A stretch of DNA of 64,000 nt from assembly GCA_023213395.1 (NCBI GenBank), contig CM041465.1:47127741-47191740 (forward strand). The letters run 5' to 3'. Shown piece by piece: positions 22,401-34,352 of the stretch. A program made the position numbers and the translations under genes. The number at the start of each line of letters is the position of its first letter. The stretch's first letter is position 1. The notes beneath the pieces are model-generated. The model was not told the DNA's origin. It worked only from the letters and a program-made list of their open reading frames with translations, and did not search any database. The stretch comes from Cycas panzhihuaensis (lineage: Eukaryota; Cycadophyta).

Positions 22401-23229
22401 TTAAATTTATTAAATGGAATAACTTAGCTTCAAATTTACTTTAGGAAACTATTTTATTTCAAATTTAGTGAAGGGAACTTTCCCTCCAAATTTTTAAAAA
22501 TCAATGATGATTATGAAAAGATAGTCATTCATGTTAATATGACTTGGCAACCAAGAAAATTTGTTAAGTTTGTTATTTAATAATGCCAAGATAGCCAACA
22601 ACTAGATAGCTATGCAATAAATGTATAAATATATTTATTCTCATTATTAAAAATATAAGAGATTTTCCTCTGAGTGTTATCTTATGACTAGTTCATAGTC
22701 CAATAGTCATGCTTATTAATTTAGAATATGAGAATTGATACAAGAATATAAGTGCCCACCTATAAAATGTGTTCCCCTTCATTAAATTTGGTACATAAAT
22801 TTATGCATTTAGATCTTACTTATTTGTTAGTATAGCCTTTAGAGAATTGTTGATATAGTTATATGGGCACAAGACCATGCTAAAGTAATTTTATCATAGG
22901 ATTTATATTATTTCTTATACATTTAGTTTAACAAGTGTAGATATATTTTCTTGCACTATTCACAAGTTTAGATCGATGGTTTTGATACAATACCTATAAG
23001 ATTTTGTATATTTTAAAAGGTTAGATGGATGCCAAATAATTAGAGATTTCAAATATTATATTTAGAAAAATATAATGTCCTAGTTAGAACCTAATGATAT
23101 ATATACTAGTGGATACAATAAATAGGATATTATGATAAAACATCTTAATAGATTTGGGATTATTAAAGTGGAAGAAAGTCTCATACAATTACAAATCCTT
23201 ATTAAGTGTGCTTAGAAAGGATATAAACC
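22401..23229. other. AT-rich junction between gypsy remnants C and D
   Basis: No domain is readable. A TGTTATTTAATAATG string near 22570 and a TATA-like stretch near 22625 could come from an LTR, but no partner copy was seen in the window. Confidence 0.3.
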
Positions 23230-23409
23230 TTTTTATGCTTTAATAGCCAAAAAGAAAGAAAGGAAAAAAAAACAAACAATATGAATTTATTATAACCCCC
23301 ATAAACATTCACCTATTAAAGAATTTAAAGATGTGTTTCTTAAAGATCTTAAAGAGTTACCTCTAAAAAGTGTAAAAATACAAGAAGGGTCTAATATTAT
23401 TCTTATGTA
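23230..23409 (+). pseudogene. Gypsy element D: protease-RT linker fragment
   Basis: From about 23309 the plus frame reads SPIKEFKDVFLKDLKELPLK, the conserved stretch just upstream of Ty3/gypsy RT (pattern LLxEFxDVFPxDLPxGLPP). It lies about 900 bp after C's RT start, so it is out of order for C and must come from a second copy. It is cut at about 23410 by the LTR of copia element E. Confidence 0.6.
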
Positions 23410-23750
23410 TGTGTAAATTAAAATATAAATATAGTAAATAACAATTCCATACATTAATTTCAGAGAACACGAGGGCCAAATTAGTTGGAACTTTTAGACT
23501 TTAATTTAGTAAAACTTCACTACTTTAGAAAATCTAATGTACATCAAGGATGGTTTAGGCTTAATTTATAGGCCTCAAAGAGCTACAAATATTTACATGA
23601 TTGGCTAACATAATGATCCAATATAATTGGCTTGTTATATAGTAAGGGACAGACCTGACATAATTATACAATGCACTTTAATTGTATTATGATATACATG
23701 ATGATATAAAGATATAGTTACATATAAAATGTGTCATTAATGTTTTAATA
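23410..23750 (-). repeat. 3' LTR of copia element E
   Basis: On the minus strand the polypurine tract ATTAAGGGAGGG (23751-23762) is followed by TATTAAAACA, a TG start mutated to TA, and the LTR can end at TTTACACA (23410). A TATA-like GCCTATAAATTAAG lies inside. No second copy is in the window, so the far end is inferred from the TG/CA rule only. Confidence 0.5.
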
Positions 23751-23759
23751 CCCTCCCTT

Positions 23760-24112
23760 AATGATAGCTTCATTTAACTTGATGTTGAGGTCATACTAAA
23801 GGTCAAATCTTCTTTAGGGAAGATATCCATAACTTGGTCCTCAATAGGTTAGTACATAAGGTTAACTTCTCTATTTTGCACATGTTCATGAATAAAGTAA
23901 TGATAGACCTCTTATTGTTTGAATCCTTTTGCTACCAGATGAGCTTTTTGACTCTTGATAGAGCCATAAACATAAAATTTAGTTTTGTAAAGCCATCTAT
24001 AATCAATTGACTTCTTACCAGGTGGTAATTTAGTGAGCTTCCATATGCCATCTTTCATGATAGTGGTCATTTCCTCATCCATGGTAGCTTTCCATGTTTG
24101 GTTTGTGACCAT
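23760..24112 (-). pseudogene. Element E: RT start fused to the end of pol by an internal deletion
   Basis: 24112-23912 reads as the N-terminus of copia RT (WKATMDEEMTTIMKDGIWKL, then YRWLYKTKF and HLVAKGFKQ). A normal element would continue with about 1.5 kb of RT and RNase H. Instead the sequence passes directly into EVYHYFIHEHVQNREVNLMY, then EDQVMDIF, which is the last segment of copia pol just before the polypurine tract. The catalytic FVDD and RNase H regions are therefore missing. Confidence 0.7.
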
Positions 24113-24399
24113 CTCATCAAATATGGAAGGCTTAGGAGTATTAAGGACATGCTATTAAGGCATAATTTATTGAATGCCTCATTCTTGATTCTCTATTAGG
24201 AATAGTAAGAGGAGGAGGTACATCTTTTATCACTTGCAAGTACCACTTATGAAGTTTTTGGATATTAGTTATTTCCACATGGAAATCATTTGATGACATA
24301 GGTGGCACTATAGATGTGACATTTGAATTTGAAGTTAAAGCTAGTGGGGCTCATGATAGACTTAGAGTATAGGATATTGATGGTAAAGGAGGCTTAACA

Positions 24400-25473
24400 A
24401 TTGATGTAAAAGGAACTTTTAGTATAACAATATCATCATCTATAACAAGGGTCCAAGTCTCAAGTGTCCTCAACAAAGATAATATCTTAAGTTGTATATG
24501 CCCATTTTCCAATAGGCTCATGCACTTTATAGGCTTTACATTCGAGTACATAGCCAATAAAAATGTATATGAGACTTTTATCATCTAATTTCTTTATATT
24601 TTCCTTGAGGATGAACTTGTATATAGTATAACTGAATGTCCTATGATGTGAGACTCTGGGCTTTTGGCCTGTACAAGCCTCCTTAGGTGTTATGTCTATG
24701 ACTACTATAGTGGAACTTCTGTTTATTAAATAAGAAATAGTAGATATAGCTTCAACCTAAAAACTAGTAGTATGATTAGTAGCACTCAACATTAATTTAG
24801 CTTTATTCACCAAGGTTTGATTTATCCTTTTAGCTACACTATTTTTTTGGGGTGTGTGAGGATCTATGAGTTGGCATTTGATTCTAAATTCTTAACAAAA
24901 ATTGGTGAATTATCTTGATATATATTCTCCTCTATTATATAATCTTAACGCTTTAATAATCATATTGAATTCATTCTCTACTTTAGCGTTGAAGTCCTTG
25001 AATTTGCTAAAAGCTTCAAATTTATATCAAAGAAAGTAAACCCAAACTTTCTTGGAATAGTCATCAAAGAAGGTGATGAAGAACAACTTCCATTAAGGGA
25101 AGGTATTGGCATAGGTCTACATATGTCTAAGTGGACTAACCTGAATGGTTCAGAGGCACGCCATTCTCTTTTAGAAAGGAATGGCTCTCTATGTTACTTT
25201 CCAATTAAGCAAGCCTCATACATGTAATTGTTTCTTGTGATCTTAGGTAACCCATGCACCATTTATAGCCTATACATGATATTGAGGCTCTGCATATTCA
25301 GGTGACCTAGGAGTTAATGCTATAGTTAGTCCTTAGTGCTCTTTGAAAGGGGTCCATCTTCATTGTAAGAATATTCACCTTGATTTTCTTTAAAAGGAGG
25401 GTCTTCAACTAAAATTTCTTTGCCTTTGAGAAGGTGATTAGACTATATAAAAGCATATGAATCTTATTGTGGA
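24400..25473 (-). pseudogene. Element E: integrase core and C-terminal domain
   Basis: Read from 25220 downward: an HxxC-like and GKVT block, VWVYFL near 25050, a block with GEYIS and then PHTPQKNSVAKRINQTL near 24860-24810, and a C-terminal GYVLECKAYKVHEPIGKWA block near 24560-24500. The catalytic Glu of the D,D(35)E triad, normally in NGVxERxN, is Lys here (GAA/GAG to AAA/AAG). Several TAG/TAA stops interrupt it. Between 25220 and 25473 the pre-integrase part is decayed, and it stops at the left LTR of F. Confidence 0.7.
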
Positions 25474-25830
25474 TGTTAGGATAATGACCAATTAATTAAT
25501 ATAAGTGTGAACCTAAGGCCCCTTAATGCCACCTTGGGCCTCCCTAGGACACCTCGGGTCATCTAATATCATTGAGTAGCGCTAGTAGCCGTCAAAGGAG
25601 TCGATGTAGCCACCACAGGTAAATATTCAATTAATTATTTAATATTTTAATATTATTTTTAAATTTTAAATATTGTCAGGTAGAGGCACTTACTGCCTCC
25701 CCAAAATGCTTTATTTATAGGTAGGGAATACCTTCTTGGTGTTTTTTAACACTGCCAACTCATATTTCAAAAATTTTTATACTTTGTAATGATGTTTACT
25801 CACCTATAATCCTTCTACTCTACACCTTGA
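25474..25830 (+). repeat. 5' LTR of element F, 357 bp
   Basis: It starts TGTTAGGATAATGACC and aligns base for base in length with 32516-32872. A TATA-like GCTTTATTTATAGGT lies about 240 bp in. Its start matches the N family LTR (T(G/A)TT(G/A)GGATAA). Confidence 0.85.
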
Positions 25831-28764
25831 TAAATAATTAATTTTTTCATACATATAAGCTTATTAATCATTATTTTTTCAAGTGTTTACTGTAAACTTA
25901 AGCACACTCAGCCCAACAATAGTCTGGTATGGTTGGTTCCTAAATTTAATTGATAAAATAACATGTTTTCTATTATTTTACATTATTTTTTCAAAGGTTG
26001 GATAAGGCTATGTGATTTTAACAAGCTGGTGCAACTTCTGCATTCCTCGGAACCTTGGCACATGACTACTTGTTTGAATCCTTATTGAGCCAACTTCACA
26101 ATGCATTTGATAGGTCTAAAAGTTGTCGCTCCTATGAGGAGGTATCTCTCTTGAAACCTTAGTGCCTAAATTTTAACAATGAAACCCCACTGACCCTTTC
26201 TCACTTACTTATTTTCTCTCATTTTATTTATTATTTCACTAATTAAACTTAGGTGTAGGCCTCTTAAGGTTCGCACAAAGCTATCTTAGGGTTATTTGAC
26301 TCACTTTATAGGCCATATGACCTCCTAATATACATACAACCTCCCTAGACTCCGTAACTCTATTCTAAGCATATACGTATCAATTCTCTATGGAACTTTA
26401 CAAATAACTAGCTATCAAAGAAATCTAAAGGCCTCCTAAATTTTGTCAGGATCCATTACTCATGTGAGGAGTATGAGCTATTTGAATTTGCCCCTATGTG
26501 GACGCTCTAGTAAACTCATGCATTCTCTTGATTTTATGTGTTTTTATAAATACTTTTTTAAATATTTCAAATAGTCAAAGGTGCCATTGTTAGATAAACC
26601 CTTAGTGATTAAAGCCATATCATTTTTTGATCAATTTTTAAGTGTATAGCCTCCCTGTGATTGTCATTCTTTCCTGTTTCTCAACATTCTGGCTACTGCT
26701 CATCTCTTCATGTTTTTTTTTACTTTGTTTTAATATATTTTTTGAAAAAAAATCATATAAGATTAGAGGCACATTTGTTGTGCCCCTCATTTTGTGACTT
26801 GATCTGGCTTTAGGATAAAAAACTCATCAATTCTCAGCCCTGATTGAGGCTCTAGCTCCATCTCATTGTCCATGTTTATTTACTAGTTAATATATATGAA
26901 ATATATATATTTTTCTCTACTTTTTCAATCGATCTTGTTCGATGTCGCTAGAGGATCCTAGGTGTCCCTTCTCACTATGTAGAATCAATCGTTTTGATTA
27001 CACTTGAGCTCTGTATTACCTCCATTATTCTCCTCATTATTTAGCCTTTGTGTCATCACTTTTAACATTAAAAATATATATGTTTTTCATGTTTGTATGA
27101 TCATTATTAATCAATCGACTGAGTAGTTTGATTTGCCCCTTATTTACTTAAAGGATTAAAGAGATTCAATTAAGTTTCTATGGTAAATTCACTCTAAAGT
27201 CACCTCTCTATATCACGTGGCGTCACTTCGTATTTGTAACATTTTCAAATCATTTTCGTATATATTTTATTAAAGTTTATTTGATTAATCATTATAAAGT
27301 TGATTAAAGTTATGAAAATTTAATTATTGTTAATAATATTTGAAATCCATTTTAAAAAAAGGTATTAGCAACTTTTATTTAGCCCCTGGTCTTCAATCCA
27401 CGTGACCTCATTATTTTGAGCTTTATTAAGAGGCATATCATTATTTTCAAGCTATTTTTTGACTCTAGCTATTTTAAGTGATATTAGACACATTTTATAT
27501 TGTTTGAGGTCCATAAACCCCCTTGAGACTAAGATGGTGGTTAAGATATTGTCCATACGACTGTGCTCCTAGTTTGAAAGGGGCTTATTCACTTTATTAA
27601 AAAAAAAATTATTTTGTTTATACTTAAAGAGGACCTCTCACATTTTTCATTGTAACTTTCTCTTGGAGCATTAGATTTTAATGAAACTAGTCTTTTTAGA
27701 ATTACATTTCAAAAATCTTTAGGGCGGTATTATCACTTGACTGATTTGAGTTCATTTTGGCTAAGTTTTAATCAATTAAAGTGACCACTTCTTTCAGTAC
27801 TTATTCTATTAGCCATAAAGAGGTCTAGTCATTATTTCTGTAATAACTTGATCATTTTAGATTTGGTTTCAAAAGTGTAAGAATGGTCAGAAAGATGTTT
27901 TAGAGCTCTTTATATTGGAATCAATTTTATTTTGTTTTGATATCATTTTATAAGACCTCAAAGATTCTCAAATTAAGGCTCTAGTTCAGCCCTAAACATG
28001 CTCACTTAGTAATAATTTTGAGCATTTTTTTCATTTCAATTAATCCTATTTGAATATAATCTACTACTAATTAGTTTCTTAGAGTTTCTTGTTGACTTTT
28101 CATATAGATTATAAGCTATTTGTAGCCAACTAACATTAGTTTTAACTCTTTAATCTTTAAGAAGCCTAAGTACAATAATACATCAAATGAGTATTATCTA
28201 CCTTAATTTTACTTTATTCCTTGCATTATCAATTAAATGTAAATTATTTCTTGGCACTTTTGATCACTTTAAGCATAGTTTCTTCTAACAAAATGTAAGT
28301 TTTATATAGTTATTTCTGTTCTTGTAAAGGAACTCTTTGGCACTCATATTTTAATATAATTCTCTTACAATATTAAGTGGCATATTAGTTAAGGAGTTAT
28401 CTTATTTTTTATCAAAAGCTTTAGTATTTGTCTAGCTTGAAATTTAGAAAAGCATGGTTAGAATGTTCATTTATATATTCCAAAGGATTAAGGATTCCAT
28501 TGTTTAGTATATCACTTTAGACAAGTGCATACATTCTCTTATTTCATTCCTATAAAAGTATATCAATTTAAAAGCATTAGATTGCATATTAGCATTTGTT
28601 TCTGGTTCATTAAATGAGGAAGAGTATCTTGATTCTTTAACTTGTACTCATTATAACTTGATATAAAGTTTTACATAATGCTTTCATTTCATGATTACTT
28701 CTTTTTATTTATTCATTAAAAACCATATTTGTTGATCATGTACTAAAGACTTTACATAATGGTA
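25831..28764 (+). other. Long leader of element F, no gene recognised
   Basis: 2.9 kb separate the 5' LTR from the gag start. No tRNA-iMet primer site is readable right after the LTR. Frames are closed. Element N of the same family also has a long leader (1.9 kb), so length may be a family trait, though later insertions cannot be excluded. Confidence 0.45.
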
Positions 28765-29345
28765 ATGAATTTAAGTGACATTAGTTTTCCTATATTTGAT
28801 GGAAATAACTTTCAACTTTGGAGAACCATAATGAAGGCACACTTTATTTCAAATAACCTTTAGAAATATATAAATGATGGATATGAAGTAAATAATAAAG
28901 AAGATTTTTAAAGGGACAATGAAGCTCTAGCTCTTTTATTTTGTAGCATTGATGATAATGTATTTTATAGTGTTTCTGAAATGACCACATCCAAATCTAT
29001 GTAAAATACTTTAGAATTAATTTATGGGGGAGATATACCATAGATTTTAATATTACTAATTACATTGATGATGTTTTACCTGTGAGTTAGATGTTAGAGG
29101 ATGTACATTCTAATGAAAAGACTAATGTTACTTATATTAGTATAGATTTCAATAAAAATAATGACTTTAATGTCACATTTGGTAAGATGATATGTATCAT
29201 GGACTCAACTAAAGTAAAGGACAAAGGTCAAGATAAATCCATCTCTATTCATTCAAATCAAGCTGCCTCTACCACACCTACTTGGAAGCTATTCATGTTA
29301 CATAATATCAAAGAGATACACATTATTGAAAGGATGACAAGCTAA
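28765..29345 (+). pseudogene. Gag fragment of element F
   Basis: The ATG at 28765 opens MNLSDISFPIFDGNNFQLWR, the usual start of copia gag (UBN2/DUF4219-type: xFxGxNFxxWR). Stops follow, and the gag match ends by about 29060. 29091-29345 is open for 84 codons, Lys/Asp/Ser/Thr-rich, without a domain I recognise. The zinc knuckle and protease that should come next are absent. Confidence 0.6.
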
Positions 29346-29755
29346 TGTTGTTGACTATATCAAGGATGTAGACTATCAAGTTAAAGGATAAATATTGAAA
29401 GTTCTTTTCAAGTATAGGTACCACAAGTTTAAGGAGAAATAAATGATGATCATGATGAACATGAAGAGGGAGTATATTGGGGTTAATATTCCTCACCCCA
29501 CTCCCACCTTAGACATATGTGAGTATACATATATCAATGGTAAGTTATGTGAGTTTAATTTTATATTTAGTTATGCATTATTTTATGTTTGTTTAAAATT
29601 TGGAGGTTAAGGAGGTTTCCCTTGTCCCTTATAATTATATATTTTTTAGGTGCATTACCCTAGTGTCTTTTGACACCTCCTTCTAAAGGGGATTTGATAT
29701 ATACTCTTATACAATGACTTGAATAATATGTATTTTTTATCATAATAGATAGACT
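29346..29755. other. Foreign or rearranged segment in element F replacing gag end and protease
   Basis: This stretch shows no copia coding similarity, while both sides do. A short direct repeat (ACTGTTTAAAC near 29754 and again near 29778) sits at its right edge, suggesting repair at microhomology. Element N has about 1 kb of gag end and protease in the matching place. Confidence 0.45.
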
Positions 29756-29763
29756 GTTTAAAC

Positions 29764-30700
29764 GTGACAAAGGATAAACTGTTTAAACTTATCCTTACTT
29801 CATCAAATACCTATGCCTTAAGAACTATAGTCAAATTAGATAGTGACTTATGGCATAGGAGATTTGGATACCTTAACTATAGCAATTTAGCCCTAATGAA
29901 AAGAATGGATATGGTTAATGGGTTACCTAACATCAAAATAGATAAAACCATATGTGAGGGATGCCTACTTGGTAAACAACATAGGGAAAGCTTTCTAGAT
30001 TTTAGTTATCAGGTAACTGGTTCACTTGAACTAGTCTATATAGATATCTGTTGTCCTATGGATGTCCTCTTATTAGTGGATATATACTATTTCATTATAT
30101 TCATTGATTACTACACTAGGAAGACATGGGTATTCTTTCTTAAATTTAAATTGGATATGTTTCAACATTTTGTTGACTTCAATACCTTTGTGGAGCGATA
30201 AAGTGGACATAAACTACTCTCTTTAAGATTTGACAATGGGGGAGAATTTATCTCTAATGAATTTAAAGAATATTATGTACATCATGGGATCAGAAGGTAG
30301 CTCACTAATCTCTGCAGCCCACAATAAAATAGTATAGTAGAAAGGAAAAAGTTGTACCATTGTCAAAATGGCAAGGTGCATGTCAAAGGATAAAAACTTA
30401 GGCCATGAGTTTTGGGCAGAAGCAATTCATACATCTGTCTATCTCCTTAATAGGTACTCCACTAAAGCCCTAAGGTGGAAGAGACCTAAAGAAGCTTGGA
30501 TAAGCTATAAGCCAAATATACATCACTTAAGAGTCTTTGGGTGCCTAGCTTATGCACATGTCCCTGATCAACAAAGATCTAAGTTGGATGACCATAATAT
30601 CAAGTGCATATTTCTTAGCTATAATAAGACTTATAAATCATACAAATTTTATGATCCTAAGTCAAAGAGGGTTATGTTGAGTAGAGATGTTAAATTTTAG
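29764..30700 (+). pseudogene. Element F: pre-integrase, integrase core and C-terminal domain
   Basis: 29764-30201 is open for 145 codons and reads DLWHRRFGYLNYSNLALMKR, then MVNGLP, then CEGCLLGKQHRESF (the HHCC-like zinc-binding GAG-pre-integrase domain), then ELVYIDICCPM with the first catalytic Asp region. A TAA ends this frame. DNGGEF near 30234-30252 holds the second Asp, and IVERKK near 30333-30350 keeps the catalytic Glu. A frame change follows, then 30368-30700 is open for 110 codons (GHEFWAEAIHTSVYLLNR ... FGCLAYAHVPDQQRSKLD), the copia integrase C-terminal region. It is non-functional because of stops and a frameshift. Confidence 0.8.
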
Positions 30701-30949
30701 GAAGATGCTTCTTATTAAGATACTCAAGAAAAGAGTAAAGAAGTAGTAATCAATTTTGATAAGTCCACCAAATCAAAGTATGTACCTCTTATGCTTGACT
30801 CTAGACAAGTCATCAATGAACCAAGTAAAGAGGGAACCTTCTCTCAACCTCCACTACAAAATCCTCCAAAATGGATTCAAAGGAATCATGATGTAGGCAA
30901 CATTTTGGATAACAATTAAAGATCTACTTACTCACATAGGGTAAACTTT

Positions 30950-32500
30950 GCCCCATGAGCAAAGTATTGGAGTCCCATGAGCCTCAAACTTTTGATAAGG
31001 CTAATACACATGTTTCTTGGAGGAAGGTAATGGAAGACAAATATCACTCAATTATTAAAAATGACACTTAGGAATTGGTTAACTTACCTCCAAAAAAAGA
31101 GCAATTGGTACTAAGTGGATCTATAAAACCAAGTTCCACTCTAATGGATTAATTAATAAATACAAAGCTAGATTGGTTGCCAAAGGTTATACACAAAAAG
31201 AAGGCATTAATTACAATGAAACATTTTCTCATATTGCTTGAATGGAAATAGTTCAAATGATGATGAGTTTGGTAGCTCAAATTGGATGGAAAGTCTATCA
31301 AATGGATATCAAAAGTGCTTTCCTCAATGATTATATTGAAGAGGATATCTATGTCTCTCAACCACTCAGTTTTAAAGTCAAGGGAGAAGAAAATAAAGTG
31401 TATAAACTCAAAAAGGCACTTTAAATATTAAAACAAGCATCCATGGCTTGGTATTTCTGAATTGACAAATACTTTAGAGATCAAGGCTTTGAAAGATATC
31501 AAGCAAACCCAAATCTCACATCAAAATCAAGGGAGATTCTATCTTAATTTTAGGACTTTATGTAAATGATCTTATCTATACTAGAAATGACTTCCATCTT
31601 TTGTGAAAATTTAAGGAAAACATGTGTAAGGAGTTTGAAATGATTGATTTGGGATTAATGCTTTACTTCCTAGGTTTGGAGGTATGGTAAGATAAGAATG
31701 ACATCTTTATCTCTTAATAGAAATATACCCTAGATCTATTACAAAAGTTCAAGATGAACGATTATAAATCATTGGCAACTCTAGCAGAAATAGGAATTAA
31801 GATTTTTAAATTGGATGACTCTATACTAATTGATCCTACACTTTATAAACAGTTAATTAGTAGTTTGATCTACTTGATATCCACTCAACTAGACATAACA
31901 TATTCAGTTAGTATTATATTTAGATTCATGTAAGACCTAAAGACTAATTGTGAAGTAGCCAAAAGAATTCTTCGTTATCTTAAAGGCACTTCAAAATATG
32001 GTCTTTAATATAAGGCTTCATCAAACTTTTGATTGATATGCTATATAGATTCAAATTAAGCAAGCAATATCGATGATAGAAAATCAACTTCAGGTTACAT
32101 GTTTAGCATGGGTTCGACAGTTATAGCATGGAGCACTAAGAAACAAAATATAGTTTCCTTATCTACAACTAAAGCAGAATATAAAGCAGCAGTTACTGGC
32201 ACCTATGAAATAGTATGGTTAAGAAGACTATTGAAAGACTTTTAGCTAAAACAGAAAGGGCCTACAAAAATTTGATTTGATAATTAGAGTAAAATATAGA
32301 TAGAAAAGAACCTAGTTTTCCATGATAGAACGAAATATATTGAGACGCAACATCACTTTGTTTAAGGGCTAGTATAAGCAAGAGAAATTGAATTCACTTA
32401 TTGTAGTACTGAAGACCAAGCAACAAATATTTTCATGAAAGCATTAGGTAAAATCAAATTTCAAAAATTTAGAGACAAATTGGGGGTTCTTAACATCCGT
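30950..32500 (+). pseudogene. Element F: reverse transcriptase and RNase H
   Basis: Blocks in order: [34 protein letters not shown] (31110-31215), GWKVYQMDIKSAFLND (31285-31332, with a catalytic Asp), KVYKLKKAL (31397-31423), and YVNDLIY near 31560 in place of YVDDLIY, so the second Asp of the active site is Asn. RNase H blocks SGYMFSMGSTVIAWSTKKQN and TKAEYKAAV are at 32090-32190. At least a dozen stops, mostly TAG/TAA, interrupt it. The frame ends just before the polypurine tract ATGGAGGAGAA (32505-32515). Confidence 0.78.
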
Positions 32501-32515
32501 CATTATGGAGGAGAA

Positions 32516-32872
32516 TGTTGGGATAATGCCTAATTAATTAATGTAAGTATGTACCTAGAGCCCTTTAATTCCACCTTAGGCCTCCTTAGGACACCTCAGG
32601 CCACCTAATATCATCGAGTAGTTGCCAATAGCTATCAAAGGAGATGGAATAGCCACCACAAGTAAGTATTCAATTAATTATTTAATATTTTAATATTATT
32701 TTTTTATTTTAAACATTATTAAGTAGAGGCACTTGATGCCTCCTCAAAATGTTCTATTTATAGGTGGGGAACACCTCCCTAGTATTTTTTAACACCACTA
32801 ACTCATATTTTAGAAAATTTTACACTTTGTAATGATATTTACTCATCTGTAATCCTCCCACACTGTACCTCA
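32516..32872 (+). repeat. 3' LTR of element F, 357 bp
   Basis: TGTTGGGATAATGCC follows the polypurine tract directly, and the LTR ends CTGTACCTCA (TG...CA preserved). It is the same length as the 5' copy and differs from it by many scattered transitions. Confidence 0.87.
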
Positions 32873-33290
32873 AAGGCAATAGTAGAACATCAGAGAGTGG
32901 AACTTTATAAAACTTATATAGACCATTTTCCTTATATCATGTAGTAATTAATTGACCTATAACATGATTAGTAATGGTAAAAACATCTTGGATGAAGAGA
33001 ATATTAAGGTTTTACTTCTCTTTTTAGCTGACTAATAGCAACTTCTATTTTATGCTAGGTACTAGGAGAATGTCACTAATGTGATGCCAAACATTGGAGT
33101 TCTTTAAGACAATGGGGGCTCTACTAATCTTGGTCATATCATAGGTGAGATTATCTCTAAAGGTAATTATTTAAGCTCTTATAGGATGAGTGTCCTTAAG
33201 CAAATATTTAGTACCAGTCATATAATGAGTGGCACCTAAATCTATCAACTAAGAATTATCATTATGATGAGATAATAAGGTTGCAAAGAA
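32873..33290 (-). pseudogene. Element E: protease and pre-integrase segment
   Basis: On the minus strand, SQLIDLGATHYMTGTKYLL near 33265-33205 corresponds to the copia protease active-site block (WxLDSGAxxHMT), with the catalytic D followed by LG instead of SG. It continues with NVWHHISDILLVP and ends in KLLLVS (pattern VLHVPxLxxNLLSVS). After that the frame decays and stops at the right LTR of F. The same protein order resumes left of 25474. Confidence 0.65.
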
Positions 33291-34352
33291 CATGTTTTTA
33301 GAGTTGGCCTAAGAATTGGATACATTACCTTCTTATTGTGCGTTCTTCTTATTCCTTTGATTTCTTGGATGGTTTCTCTATTATCTCCTATTATATTATT
33401 CTTGATTTTGATTTCTCCTTTGGCTTCTATTTTGTTAGAAGTTTTTTCCCCCTTGTTAGCTACTTTGATTTTACATGAGGTGCAGGTCAACTTATCTTTT
33501 CCTGTAGTCTAGTGCAAGGTGCCTAGTTTTTCCATAAAATAAGTAGGTGATATTTCATATTTGCTATTGATTTCTAGATAATTGTGGCTATTATTATTAT
33601 TGATTAAGGTTTAAAGTACCAAATTACTGAGCTAAGGGTCATTATTGAAGTGGTTGCTAACGTGCCTAGTGATGTGGCTAGTTCCTCTAATTTTTTTTTT
33701 ATACAAATATAAGAGTAGAGTTAGAAGTGAATGCCACTCCTTAGTCATTTAGAATACTCTTTCCTCTAAGTAATAGTCCTTCTAAGGTGTTAAAGTCTAT
33801 TATGGAAAATTCATCAAATAGATGAGAGACAAAGCTATTATATTGAGGGAGAAGGATGTTGACAATACTTGATATTAAGTCATGGTTAGAGAGAGGGGCA
33901 CCAAGGGTGTTAAGTTGGTTCCTAAAGTCTTGACTTCAATAAAGTGAGAGGTAATGGAACTAGAAAAAGGAATGGAAAATAGGTCAACTTTTAAGGTGAT
34001 TGATCTTGACTTTTTTTTTCCCTTATAAAGGGAGAATATAGTACTTCAAGCTTTATGTGAGATATTAGCAGTTTTAATATTTTGGTCAACTTAGTATTCA
34101 ACTAGAAGATAAAGGAAGAAGAGGATAATATTGTCTTTTTCCTTACATGTAGTTAGGATAATAGGATTAAGAGGAATTTCTTGGTTTGTATTATTTGGGT
34201 CCTTGGTAAGCATTAGTTTAATAATATCACTATTCACATAAGCCTAATAACCATTCATAATTAATAGGTTTTTATCTTGTTTCTTCCAAGCCAACAAATT
34301 ATTACTTCCACTTAGTTAAATGGTGTTTAACACTAACATTTAAGCTGCCATG
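33291..34352 (-). pseudogene. Element E: gag
   Basis: The minus-strand ATG near 34352 reads MAA, a stop, then a block with LSGSNNLLAWKKQDKNLLIM, matching copia gag (LxGxNxxxWKxxxxxxL). Downstream a Lys/Gln/Asn-rich stretch (33490-33290) is the expected linker before protease; no complete CCHC knuckle is visible. Frequent stops. A T-run at 34011-34020 is probably slippage-prone. Confidence 0.5.

Larger units (their letters stand above)
25474..32872 (+). mobile_element. Copia element F, nested inside element E
   Basis: A 7.4-kb plus-strand Ty1/copia copy with two 357-bp LTRs (25474-25830, 32516-32872), a 2.9-kb leader without readable genes, a short gag start, and pol from the pre-integrase domain to RNase H. 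Zinc knuckle and protease are missing. Its LTRs and coding motifs match element N, so both belong to one family. No clear target duplication remains (GTGGA left, AAGGC right), consistent with age or a rearranged end. Confidence 0.82.
23410..34352 (-). mobile_element. Copia element E (minus strand), interrupted by element F
   Basis: On the minus strand: gag start near 34352, protease near 33280-33100, then the insertion of F (25474-32872), integrase 25220-24500, RT start 24112-23912, the last piece of pol (23911-23760), polypurine tract and 3' LTR (23750-23410). The reading order resumes across F, so F inserted into E. The 5' LTR of E, expected right of 34352, was not recognised. Most of RT and RNase H is deleted. 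Confidence 0.7.
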
